From Lepidodermella squamata (Eukaryota > Gastrotricha): a stretch of 64,000 nt of DNA. Under the pieces are notes generated by a model. It did not search any database. It worked only from the letters and a program-made list of their open reading frames with translations, and was not told the origin of the DNA. This document shows positions 32,302 through 44,240 of this stretch, piece by piece. The first letter of the stretch is position 1. Each line of letters starts with the position of its first letter. Where the stretch lies: NCBI GenBank assembly GCA_047495785.1, contig JBLDXI010000010.1, positions 558,001-622,000 of the forward strand, given 5' to 3'. The translations under genes and the position numbers were made by a program.

Positions 32302-34561
32302 TCACTGTACTCGGCAAAGCTTGCGTTGGGGTTTCTTGTCTTGTTTGTCCCGCGATGCTTCAGGAGGTTGAACAGAGACCTCTGCATCAGCCATTTTGCC
32401 CTTAGCAATACTTGCTAGCTCGTCTTCGTGCCAACCCCTCAGGAAGTCGAGCTCTGTGTCTGTCAGCTTATCGAATCGCGTTTCAAGGCCACAAACTTCA
32501 CACATGCGGCACTTGCTGCATTCAGGCAAATGCTTGGCAAGTAAATCATCGAGCGACGCGTTTTTCTCAGTGGCGAATAGTTTGCGCCAAAGGTGGCAAG
32601 TCTTACGTTGACAGAAAAACTCATGAACCTGCATGCGATAGAGTCGTTGTCCGGCTAAGACGGCTTTTAAATCAATGCTAGGCTCACTATTTTCATCAGA
32701 TGGCACATTATCAGCAGATTCCTCCAAATTTGGCTCTTTAGGTTCGTCATATACTGGGATCGCTTTCAACGCAGCGATTTCATCAGCTATCATTTGGATC
32801 CCTGGGGAGCAAACGGCATCATAAATTGGGATTGTTGAAGAAAGCTTTTGTACCTGATTTGACTTGGATGTTCCGAACGACTTCAAAGAAGAATCGAGGC
32901 GCTTGCAGCCCCTTAATGGCTGACAGGACCTTTTGCCTAGTATTTTGCCTGAGTTGGTTGCCTCGCGCCGGGTCAACGTCGTAAATAGGATTCGGGTTAT
33001 CGATTAAGCATACACGATCACGGCAACGCTTTAGCATAGAAGCGAAAAATGGCAGATGAGCCGCCTGCTGTTTGATCCACTTTTTCTGAGCCTCCTCGCT
33101 AGGATGGAGAGTCAGCGGTTCGTTGCCTTGTGTCAGCACAATGACAACATTGTTGCAACACGCTTCACCGAACATGTTCACCATGAATTCGAACGTCCTC
33201 GCTTGTTCCTGTGTCATTCGATTGGCTGGCATACAGAACAGAATGACGTCGATTCCTTCCTCCAGAGTTCCAAGGGCATCACGAAGTCGATCCTGCACCA
33301 CTGCATCAACTTCATTCGTGTCGTTCGACCCCATAGTGTCTATAAGCGAAAGATGCTCCTCGAGTATTCGGTAGCTTGAGTGCAATTTGGTTTCCGAGTA
33401 CATGTTACAGCTAGTTGGAAATGCCTCCTGACACCCGATCAGCGTGTTGCCTAGATTCGACTTTCCGGCACCCGTGCCGCCTATCAACAGCGCAGTTCTG
33501 AACTTTTTCTGCAAAGCTATGCAGGTTCGATGCTCGAGCGTAGCTGCGGCTGAAAATCGCTGGGTTGGGTCCTTTCGTAGAAGCCTGCGACATCGACAGT
33601 AAATTGAAAGATAGCATAGGATATAAAGAAAGCTTACGGTTCCAGCAGGTTGTCGAGATTGTCGCTTATATGTTTCAGCGACGGCCGCTCGCCATTCACT
33701 ATCCTCTCAGTTAGCTGCTCCTCAGTGGTTCCTACGAACGCAAACTGGCCAGTTAGCATTTCATACAGAATGCAGCCGAGCGACCACATGTCCGTCTTCT
33801 CATCGTAGCCAGTATTACTGCGGCTTTTGCCCTGTAGCCAATCGCGAACCACTTCAGGGCTCATATACGCTGGGGAGCCTCGAATAGTTGCAGCTAAGCT
33901 CCCCTTCTTCAATCGTCGGCTCTCTCCGAAATCGACTATTTTGGCGAAGCCATGCTTCATCATGATGTTACTTTTAGCAAAAGAGAAAAGCCAACTTCAT
34001 GGTCGATCCAAAATACAACACATGTTTTACTTACCTTGGCTTGAGGTCTCTATGGATAATCAATTTCTTATGAAGGAAGGCTACGCCCGATATAAGTTGG
34101 TAAAATGCGTCCATTGCAATGTCGACTCTCGTTTGTTCATTGAGACTATCGTTCGCGAATAGACCTTCTGTAAAGTCCTCCAGCGTTTCATGACAATACT
34201 CCAGAACCAATGCCTCGATACCGCCACTTGGAAACATTCCCATTAACTGAGCGACGTAACGACAGTTACCAAGTCGTTGTAGCATGAGAATTTCTTTGTT
34301 GCTAAGATATTTTCGCGGTACGAATTTGATAGCTCTTAGTCGTCTATCCTCAAGCTTTTCTTCGTCATCGCTTGTTTTTCTGGCGAGCAAATCTTCAGCT
34401 TTGAAGACGACTCCGTACGATCCCTCGCCGATTTTCTCCAGCAGCCTGTATCGCTTGCCAGGACCGGTTTCTATCCCAGGTTGCAGAGCATCAATCGATG
34501 AGAGGTCTGATTCGATTCGTCTCACCTGCGCTTGCACGCTCCCTCTCTTCTGTTCAGTCAT
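32302..34561 (-). CDS. protein kinase-AIG1 GTPase fusion with cysteine-rich C-terminus
   Basis: Four exons on the minus strand: 34561-34035, 33970-33638, 33584-32854, 32801-32302. They join in phase to 696 residues. The N-terminal third is a complete kinase domain: glycine loop GEGSYGVVF, lysine in RAIKF, alpha-C glutamate in NKEILML, HRDLKPSN (split by intron 1), DFGES, SPAYMSPE, DMWSLGCILYEML, and the terminal LLRKDPTQRFSAAATLEH. About ten residues later the AIG1/GIMAP P-loop GGTGAGKSNLGNTLIG begins, with G3 DTMGSND and a G4 position reading VLTQGNE instead of TKxD. The tail (from about 33 kb leftward) contains CQRKTCHLW and a CSKCRMCEVC cluster that may bind zinc. The phase-2 intron between kinase and GTPase (33585-33637) has ordinary splice signals. 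Kinase residues look active, and GTP specificity may be relaxed. The partners are unknown. Confidence 0.82.
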
Positions 34562-35420
34562 TTAATTTAAAACAAAAGTAGACAAAAAGTCGACAATACA
34601 GATGATAACGCTAAATTTAGCTTCAGCTTAATTCGCCATATCACGATAACATGGCGGAGATAAAATGACGGCTGCTCTTATTACGGTTTTGTATCGTGAA
34701 ATTGAAATTATCTTTCTCCTTCTCACTTTCACGGCGAAATCGTCGTGTGGAATTAAAAATACAAAATATCGTTGTATCCGAATGACATTCAAGTGAAAAC
34801 AGGATCTTTGCAATCATCGACAACCCTATTTGAACCAGCCGTAGAGTTATATAATCCTAACTAAAAGTAAACAAAATAAATTTTAAAATCATAAGAACTT
34901 TGGCGCCATTTCATTGCTCGTTAGACCTCTTTGGTTTGTGTATTTTGAGGAAATTGGTTTGCATCACCAAAAGGACACGTTCAACACTCTTTTATCCTAG
35001 TTCATGAAGCTTCCTTTGAGCTACGATTAAAGATTCAGAGAGATGACCAAGATCTTTCGAGAATTACCCTACAGCGAAAAAGAATATTTTCACTGTCTGC
35101 CGATAAGCATCTATTGTTGCGAGCACGAGGGGAATAAGGCTGAGATACAAGTTCTGGCTCACCCTAATTTCTAAAAACGTTGTGTTAATATATGGTACGT
35201 TGGCACTTGAGATCAAATTCGCGACAAGTTGTCGAAAAGGCACGGCAGTTTAAACAGCTCGGAAGCGGATGAAGCCGAAAGCGTGGTCACTTATATTGCT
35301 AGATGTGAAAAAACCCGCCGACGGGAAGCTTTCATGGGGCCTTTCATCTTACATCCAGACGCCTCCACACGCACATTTGCTGTCCATTCCTGCATTGAGA
35401 CCCAAACATCACTGAAAAAA
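34562..35420. other. intergenic region between divergent genes
   Basis: Shared 5' region of the kinase-GTPase gene (minus) and the class C receptor (plus). No additional gene supported. Confidence 0.35.
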
Positions 35421-38033
35421 ATGAAGGTCCTTTCTGCAAATTATCTCATTATAACGCTGTTCTCTGTTTTCACTGGAGCCCAAAAACTGTCATTAAGATC
35501 CCCGATGCCAGCTTTCGTCTCTTCACCTATGGCAACTCAACGGAATAGAACGCGGATAACGGTGTCTGTTATCATGAATTACGGCGGCACTTCTTATCCA
35601 GCGGGGCCAATCCACTCCGAAGCTGTAAGGATGGCCCTCCGAACTATCGAAAGAGCCCAACTTTTACCGAACTACGAACTGAATTTTCAGCTCCACGATG
35701 ACCAGGTTAACTAGCATTTCACTTTAATAAACAGTTTATTACATAGTCCTTCTCAGTGTGCATCAGGGCGGCCTCATTCGGTTTTTCTGAAAGAGATTGC
35801 CGCTCAGGATGATGGGTCAATCAATCGATTACCATTAGTCATAATCGGGGGATGCGGTAATAACATTGTTGGCTACATCACTAATCGATTCAATTTTGTC
35901 AGTGTAAGTAAATCTTCGATGTGTTCAAAGTAACTGAAGATTTAAATTTATTTTTAATCAGTTATCAATCCAGGGTTCCAGTGCACTCATTTTCGAAAGA
36001 AACAAATTGTACGATGGCATGAATGTAATTCTTCCGTTTTTCGAGACATTTTTCGAGGCTTTGCCACGTTTCATCCTTGCAAATGGCTGGCGAAACATCT
36101 TCTACGGCTCTGAGGCCAATGATTATTACGCTCAATTTGATTTTGTTTTCGCCACCATGTGCCAGAAACTGAACATTTCAGTTGATATCTCAACTAAGTT
36201 CATTTATGACCGCACCCAATTCACAGGCCCGACCTTGCAAGATTGGACGACAGCCCTCGGTAATATGAAATCGAAGGACGCAAGGGTCATTATCATCAAC
36301 ACACCTTTCAGTGCTTTGGCGGCTTGTGTAATGTATAGACTTGGGCTATACGGGCAGAACTACGTCATTTTCTTCCAGAGCACGATTGCATTTCTACCCA
36401 ACACAATGCTGCGATTCCTGATACCCGGTTGTACAGAGCAAACGTTGTTTGAAGTCCTCAACAGTGTACTTTTCTTCGGCTTCAACTCACTTTCAAATAA
36501 TAACCAGAAGCACTCGGATACATTCGGCCTAAGTATAGAAGATTTTGACAAATACATGCTCGACGCGATAGCCCGTCCTGATTTAGATTCGTTGTGGTGG
36601 GGAAATCGAGTCTACTACTACGACCTAGCGATGACAGTCGCACTAGCCCTCAACCTTACAGAAGCTGAGCTTGCATCTCGGAATGACTCGCTGTCGAAGT
36701 GGACACTAAGCTCGGCGAATTACATGCTTAAAGGTGATGAGATCCAAGAAACTATTGACAGAAATGTGAGAAAAGTCAATTATACCGGCTTGCTCGCCGA
36801 GATTAATGAAAACACGCTGAACAATGCCAAAGGATTGACGGGATTCTACCAGATCCAGACTATCTGGGGTACGTCTAACCTTACGATATCTGAGCGTCAG
36901 AGAAAAGCTCCTGTCGCTACCTATGACGCCAGCAAGCCGAGCCCAAAGCTTCAGTTAGGACCGGATAAATTTGTGTGGAGCACAAAGGATGGACTTCCAC
37001 CACGAGACAAACTAGAAGTGGTTGCTGTAAAAAGCCCTCTAATCTCTAAAGCTGCTAGTATTTCCCTAACTGTTGTTTCTGCAGTACTATTCCTGGCTAG
37101 CATTGTTCTGTCAGCTCTAAATATCTGGAAATATGATACGCTGCGGGCGTCAATGCCTGGCTTCAACGGCTTGATTTTGCTAGGGAATTCGCTAATGCTA
37201 GCCTTTGTTTTGATCATGTTAGCCAACAATATGGCTGATGAGATGATCAACATCCGCTGCATGGTTGCCTCGACGTCCCTTATATTTGGCTTTGGCCTAA
37301 TTATAGCATGCTTTATTGCTAAAATGCATTTAGCTAAACGTGCATTTGACGCTCGAAGTAGGAATAGAATCGTAAGATTAAGGTCTTTGGTGATTCCAAG
37401 CTCATCCTCCCGCCCAAGCCAACTCAGTACTGCGCAAATTCCAATAGCAGCTCCATCAAATATGGAGGTCGTCGAAATTACTGCAAAATCACAAATGCTA
37501 TCAATGGCGATCGCAATTTTTTCTTCGCTACTCACAGCTTCGATTAGTGCCGCATGGTTCATTGCAAAGCCTATGAAATCTGAAATCAACTCGCTGAATT
37601 TCGAAGTTTCTGAGGACGACAACAGCTTGGCATACCAACACTTCACCTACATTTGCACGCCTTTACCTGGGTCAGAAGGTTTCGCCATATCAATCATCGT
37701 AGTTTTTACACTGTCGTTTCTTCGAGCGATTTTCCTCGCTATAATTGTCCGGAAAACGAATTTGCCGGGTCAAGTCGATGACTTGCCAACGATTAGATAT
37801 CTAAGCTACTGCGTCACCCTAACTGTGGTTGCTGGTGGTGTTGTTACATACGCGTTTTTCTCCAAAGATCTTGGTAAAATGTTGGTTGCCATTAGCACCA
37901 TCGTTAGTTTGATATCCATCCTGATACAAGCATTCATCTTTGGTCCTAAAGTAAGTTATTCGAAATATGAGTAATAATTGAATTATCTCGAATGATACTT
38001 TCGCAGGTCAAACGCATTTTTGGACGTGCTTAG
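35421..38033 (+). CDS. GABA-B-like class C G-protein-coupled receptor, copy 1
   Basis: Four exons: 35421-35705, 35757-35903, 35962-37950, 38007-38033. Total 815 residues. A signal peptide (YLIITLFSVFTGA) precedes an extracellular Venus-flytrap domain of the ANF-receptor type (MNYGGTSYPAGPIHSEA, FHLHDDQ-like end of exon 1, DRTQFTGPT). The seven-helix region begins near ISKAASISLTVVSAVLFLAS and has the class C pattern: TM3 CMVASTSLIFGFGLIIACFIAK, an IDDLP/VDDLPTIR-type segment before TM6, and a terminal IFGPKV in place of the GABA-B IFVPKI motif. The second intracellular loop is about 60 residues, longer than in GABA-B receptors. The ligand is inferred to be a small amino-acid-like molecule, but binding residues were not verified. 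A pseudogene copy lies at 28.3-29.9 kb and a paralogue at 41.3 kb. Confidence 0.85.
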
Positions 38034-38097
38034 TTTGTTAATTGCGGTTGGATTTAATAATAGCAAAACCGAGTTAAAATATTCCCTGATGATGAAT

Positions 38098-39301
38098 TCA
38101 GGCATCAAGCAACACTAAGAAGATTGAACAGTAAAAAGTACCACCAGCTAGCAGAAAAATAATGAAAAAGGTCAAGTCTATGGCAAGATAAAGCCTAACA
38201 TGGGTATTTTTGCATAATTTGAGAAGCATCTTAGCTCTATTCGTGTAAAGAGTGACAAAAGAGCACATAATTCCAGCATATACAGCACACAACATTTGAT
38301 ACACGATCTGGCCGAATAGGAAATGTGTAGCCACGATTCTTTCGCTTGTTACCGGTAGATTTGACAGCATATCTGATTGAAGGACAAAAGTCGCGAGCAT
38401 GATTGTCGAAGCGGACGTAACGGTCTGGGAATTTAGCTGGAACGAAAAAGCTGCACAAGCTGAGAATGGTCAATATAAAACTCGGCGCGAAAAGGTTAGC
38501 AACGAAGTAGTTTGGATCACGCTTTAACGTCAAACTGAATGAAGCTGTGTATCCATCGGCTTCTTTAAACGCTGTACCCGCCTCGTACTTCCAAATGGAG
38601 CCATTCGGCATGAATGATGGAGAGGTTAGCAAATGAAGTCGGCCAATAGTAGCATACTTTGGCACGGCTGACAGCAGAAGACGAATAGAACAGTTTTGAG
38701 AATCGAAAATAAATCGCCAGAAATTCAAGTTGCAATAGGATGTGAAAGGCCCCATTATGACATTCATGTAAAACCCAGTTCGGACGAATATGCTCGTAGA
38801 GCGACTGATTTCGTCGCCGTTCATCGCTGCGTTGTTGAACGAGTTGCGGTGGATGATGCTCGGCCACCATATTCGGTCGCTACCCTTCAGCAATTCCAGA
38901 GAATCCACTCCTCCTGCCTTATGTATCAACTGATCAGAGTCTTTCGTGCAATTGTCGTACCATGCGAATGTAGCAACACCGCCAACAAGCATCGTCTGCT
39001 CAACGTCGTTCAAACTTACGAATCGATCGATTATGAGGTATATGTCGACGCTTGTTGCTTCACTTGTAAGTTCGCTTGGCGCATTGTAAATCGGTTCCAA
39101 GTGGCACGCAGTGTAGGAAGTAGCGGGAGGGATGAGGGGGTTTACCCCCTCTTCGCGAAAAGTCGCGCCCCCAAGAAAGTAAACCATCCCCCCTGTTTTA
39201 AACTTGTTCGTAAAAGGAAAGTGCACTGCACTCAGCAAACCACAAACTTTAGCCTCAGAATCAGTCGTGATGTAGCTACTACAAGAGTTGCAGCTATGCA
39301 T
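38098..39301 (-). pseudogene. Cys-loop ligand-gated ion channel, frameshifted between M1 and M2
   Basis: The first frame (39301 down to about 38430) encodes an extracellular domain with VDIYLIIDRFVSLNDVEQTM, WYDN, IWWPS, a 13-residue Cys-loop (CNLNFWRFIFDSQNC) and M1 (NYFVANLFAPSFILTILSL). At PDR just after M1 the homologous reading jumps by one base into another frame that carries M2 (VTSASTIMLATFVLQSDM), M3 (QIVYQMLCAVYAGIMCSFVTL) and M4 (LAIDLTFFIIFLLAGGTFY), ending at 38098. No intron fits between the frames. Either this is a young pseudogene or the base is a sequencing error. No signal peptide is evident at the ATG 39301, so an upstream exon may be missing. It sits inside the class C GPCR cluster on the opposite strand. 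Confidence 0.7.
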
Positions 39302-41335
39302 TTTCAGAGCCAGAAATGTGCTTTCTGTCTTGCATTTTCACAATTTTTCACTCGCTGCGCTCGTTCAGGCTACATATCCTTTTAGATGTGCGAAGAGCAT
39401 GCAATCTTTGGGTTTAACTGGCACTTCAAGCTTTCGTCGAACTCGATTACGTTGAGGGTGAACAAGAATCCCGCATCGGCCCGCAAATGTGAAGGGATAG
39501 ACTTCAAACATTGTTTTTCAAGCTTCTTACAAATCAAGCTTGTTAAACTGTAACCAATCGGACTGATTGTAAAAACCAAGGTGGTATTAACGTCTGGGAA
39601 AGCCCGTTTTATCGTCATTTTTAGGAGGTTTCGGAAGTAATTTTAGCGGTAAATCCGGAAAATTCCCTCGCTTCGCTCGTATTATTGGTTCAAATTACAT
39701 GAAATGTTCACCAATGCAGCACAACTCTTTTAATGTTCGAGCGAGGTAACTACCACAAAATCTTTTGTAACAACCAATCGCTTGTTTAAAAAAAACATTG
39801 CTTCACTGCATGAAATGCTGGCAATCTTCTAGTTAGCATTTCGTGGTTTTATTTATATAGGCCCTCCGCTAGCTGATTTGAGTTGATGTGACCTTCATCC
39901 ACGATCCAATAGTTTTCAATTCGAATCATTTTCAGCGCATTTCTAACCAATAAATTTGCGAAAAAAGCGACAGCTAAAGCTCGCTTCGCTCGCGGTGTTG
40001 CAATTCTTTGATCAGTAGCATTCTATCAGAAACTATCAGAATTCATGCGAGGGGAAAGTCTTAATTACAAAAATAGGAGCGAATCGAGTCAAAAAGCATT
40101 ACCAGAAAAGAGGAAAAGTCTTAGGTGCGAGCGACGTAGTCGCGAGCGAAAATTTTAGATGGTCATCCCCCTTTCGGCAAAAAGCCTACTTCCTTCACTG
40201 GTGGCACGTAGCGAGTAAAGGATCGAGCAGTGGCAATGACGCATTTAGCATAGCGAATTATGCGATGATTTATGCGGGAAATAGTTGTTTTTTGGATAAT
40301 ATACCGTTCAATTGTATATTGCTTATAATCGCTCTAATAGTAGCCCAGTTTTGAGGGATCAAATCGGTTCGAAAACATGACAAATGAACGATCCACCGAA
40401 ACTTAATTTTCGAATTCTTCAAAATTTCAAGGTTAAAAATGTAGGCTGCTAAACAAATACGGTAGTATTCGCTCTATTTGGCGTCGACCATCAATTAAAT
40501 TCTCCCGGATATTTGAGATTCCTGGTATGGTTTAATTAATGAAATACAAGCTGCGATTGGGTTTTATTATTAGCGTGGGCTTGAACCAAAGCCAACAATT
40601 TAGTTTATCATGTGAATACGGTATTTGAGATTAGAGAAAAGACGAATAATTACGATAGTTTCTGACATGCAAATCAGTTTTTGGCATGTCTCCTGCAAGA
40701 TCTTCCGAGACTAGCCTCATCTGCTGAACGTTGAACATCCTCTGAGTTCATTACCCTAAAAAATGAGGCGAACAATACTATGAATTGCATTTGGTAGCCA
40801 ACCACGAAAGTCTGAATTAAGTCGAACTGACGACTGGAAATTACGGAAACATTTGCGCGACAGGTGACAGGTGATCCAGTTGTCAATTTTGGAACTGTTA
40901 CTTGAGGGTTTTCAAAGGTTGATATTCCAATTGTTTTCGACTCTTCAATTGAGAATTTCAATGAGGAACAATGAGGAATTTCATTATAATTGTTCATTGA
41001 TTCAACCGAATCTTCGTCAAAGCAGTTGCTCGTGTGATTATACTTTGCAGAAGTCACGCACGGAAGTGGTTCATAAGAAATCAAATGTGCTTCCTAAAAG
41101 AGTATCCTGAAAGAGTATAAGCTACGAATGCTGCTGCTTTTCGAGAAAATTAACTCAAAATTTGTTGAGTATCTTCGCATTGTCCCGGAAACGACGCATC
41201 AATGTGAACACGGCTTTCATCAGGTAAAATTTCAACAACATACGTGGCTGTGTGAGAAATATGTCCAATAAGATCGAGTCCGATTTTTTGATAAAAGTCA
41301 TATAAAAGAGATTATTAAACTCCACTGCTTTGGAA
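39302..41335. other. intergenic region
   Basis: About 2 kb with no recognised gene. Short GC-rich motifs of the form CTCGCTTCGCTCG recur (near 39350, 39667, 39985 and 40110), often next to AT-rich DNA. A 136-residue minus-strand open frame at 40674-41084 with one possible membrane segment has no recognisable family and is not called as a gene. Confidence 0.35.
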
Positions 41336-44062
41336 ATGAAAATTCTCTGCCTTTTAGCTTCAAGTTTTGCAGCTCTGTTGCTATTGGTGTCGAGCCAGAA
41401 ATTGAACCTTCTGTCACCAATTCCCAAATTCATTTCGTCACCAATAGCTGGAACACAGAACAGGACCAAATTAATCGTTTCAGCTGCTATGAACTATGGT
41501 GGCTACGTATTTCCAGCCGGTCCAATATATTCTGAGCCCATCAAGATTGCTATGGATACAATTGAAAGCGCCAATATCCTACCCAATTTTGAACTCATTT
41601 TCCAACTGCATGATGATCAGGTATATCCAATTTTCCGTTATGGTTCCAACAATTGATTTAAATTTGTGATACTGTTCAGTGTCTTCTTGATCAAGCCCAT
41701 ACAATATTCTTACAAGACATAGCAACAAATAACAACGAATCTTCGAATCGTCTGCCGATCTTCATCGGAGGCGTATGTGGCAACCAAATCGTTGGATATC
41801 TTCCCCACCATTTCAATTTCGTCATGGTAAGCTTGAAGGCCAAGTATTGTTTTGCTCATTTGCTCATTCACATCTTTATAGCTGACAATGATCGGAGTTC
41901 ATCGGCCTATTTTCGTACAAAGAGAGCGTTACGAATCAACAAATGTCCTGCTACCGTTCATCGAGACGTTTTTCGAGGCAATACCTCACTTTTTGAAGGC
42001 GAACGGCTGGACCAAGGTGTTCTACGCATCTGAAGCAACAGACTACTACGCTGCATTCGACAAGGTCATCTTGAGAGCCTGCGAACGGCTTAACATATCA
42101 CTGGACGTATCGACCAAGTTCGTCTACGATACCACTCAATTGATAGGCCCGACAGTGGAAGATTGGCAGATGTCCCTAGGCCAGTTGAAGGAGAAAGACC
42201 CTAGAATAATAATCATCAATACCCCATACGTTGTTGCAGCAGTTTGCGTCATGTATCAACTGAACCTATACGGACCGAATTACGTGATATTTTTGCAAAG
42301 TTCAACTGCTTTTCTTCCGAATTCACCCATCAAATTTCTGGTCCCTGGTTGCACTGAAGAAATGTTATTCGAAGTGTTGAAAAGCGTCGTCTTTTTTGGA
42401 TTCAACTCATTGGCTAATAACGACGAAAATCGAGTCGACTCTTTTGGCCTATCTATTCAACAATTTGATGCTAAAATGAAAGAAGCTATTGAAAGGCCAG
42501 AGCTGGAAAATCTATGGTGGCTGCACCGAGCTTCTTACTACGACATGGCCTTGATCATAGCTCGAACATTGAATGCTACGGAAATCGAGTTGAACAAGCG
42601 CAATGAATCCCTGGCGCAGTGGACTACTGAGACTTATAAGTTCAAAAACAATGGCAAAATGATTGCCGAGATGATAAATCGCAACTTGCTGAGCTTGAAG
42701 CACAATGGTTTATACGCAGATTTGAGTGGCAAAGAATCCTGGAATGCTTTCAAGGGGCAGACGGGGTTCTATCAGGTTCAAATGACTCACAGAAAGAAGC
42801 CGGCAGATTTAACATTCTCTGAGCTGCAAAGAAACGTGCCGGTTGCTAGCTATGATGACAGCGCAAAGAATCCGCAGTTGAAAATTGGCCCTGGAAAACT
42901 TGTATGGAGGACAAGAGATAGACTCGCTCCCAGAGATCGGCTACTGGTGATTCATTATTCAATCCCAATGATTCCTTTAACCGCGACTATCACCCTATGC
43001 TCCATCTCGGCATTTTTCGTACTGACCAGCGTGACACTGTTGATCATCAATAGCGTACAGGCCAACAAAGTGAAATCCTCTATACCAGAAGTTAACTCCG
43101 TATTGCTTATTGGGGCTATTCTGATCTCAATGTTCAACTTAGTCGTAATGTCCAGCGATTCTTCGATCGGTGTTAGATGCATGATTGGGTCGGTCTTGCT
43201 TACGCTAGGGTTTAGTCTAACATTCTGTTCCCTGATAGCAAAACTTCAACTGAGCAGCATGCTGTTTTGTCGATCAAAGATTATTAGTAGAAACGCGACT
43301 CATAACACTTTAATGTCAACCCAGACGCCAAATGCTAGACGATCAGGACTTAAGAATAAGACAAAAAGTCATAACAGACTAGCCAGGTCGAATTCTTCGA
43401 AATTTGTCACTATATCGGAAGTTCCGAAGTCTGAGACTTTCCATTTTCGTGCTGGGGAGAGTTCTATCGCTCCGTCTACAACAGTTATGGGGAAAATTTC
43501 TGAGAAAACAGTTAAAATTACTGTTTTAGCGATTCTGATTATATCTGTCGCTATAACTCTGATTGTAGCAATCTGGTTCGGAATCAGCCCGCTGGAGGCT
43601 GAAGTTCTCAGTGGGAAACTTCAGCTCCAGAGTGACGACATCAGTCTTGCTTATCAAAGCTATACCATTGTTTGTAGCCTGAACCAGGATATTCCCACTT
43701 CATCCGGTTTCATTGGTACAGTCGCAGTTATTTTCGCACTGATGTTCCTCAGAACGATATTTCTGGCTATTCAATTGAACAAAGTCTCTCTTCCCGTTCA
43801 AATTGATGACTTGCCGGAAGTTCGATCTCTTGTAAATTACATCATGATTATTGTTGTAGCCGGAGGTGTTGTTGGTGTAGCGTTCTTCTCGAATGATCCC
43901 GGAAAATTTGTATTAATTATCGGCTCGATTTCATGCGTGATTTCCGCATTAGTCACGTTGTTCATCTTCATTCCCAAGGTAGGTGGAAACAATACAAGAC
44001 ATTTCCGTTAGTTAGTCACATTTTGCGATTTGTTTCAGATTAAGCGCCGCAGCTACTTCTAA
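41336..44062 (+). CDS. GABA-B-like class C G-protein-coupled receptor, copy 2
   Basis: Four exons: 41336-41620, 41680-41826, 41882-43978, 44039-44062, giving 850 residues. Exons 1 and 2 are identical in length to those of the gene at 35421, and all introns are phase 0 in both. A signal peptide (ILCLLASSFAALLLLVSS) precedes the Venus-flytrap domain (MNYGGYVFPAGPIYSEP, CGNQIVGYLPHHFNF, FYASEATDYYAAFD). The seven-helix part runs from PMIPLTATITLCSISAFFV to the terminal TLFIFIPKV, close to the GABA-B IFIPK motif, with IDDLPEVR before TM6. The second intracellular loop (from about 43265 to 43510) is unusually long, about 85 residues, Ser/Thr/Lys-rich and possibly a phosphorylation or scaffold region. 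It is likely a plasma-membrane receptor coupled to G proteins. Ligand not determined. Confidence 0.87.
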
Positions 44063-44240
44063 CGCCCTGTTTCCTGCACTGAAATAGATTCAAGTAGACA
44101 ATTAGTGGTGTGACATTTCAAGCATTAGAACTTATTTTATTTCAATGGTGAAATTAGGGTTAAATAAATATCGAATAAATATATTTAATATATTTCATTG
44201 TGTTTCGAATGAATTGCTCGTTCTTGATTTTTCGCGATGT

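Noticed and set aside
39382-39618. 78-residue minus-strand open frame upstream of the broken Cys-loop receptor
   Set aside because: Considered as an extra N-terminal exon, but no splice sites in phase join it to the receptor, and it does not look like a signal peptide.
40674-41084. 136-residue minus-strand open frame with one possible membrane segment
   Set aside because: No family resemblance, no paralogue in the window and no supported splice context. Likely chance.
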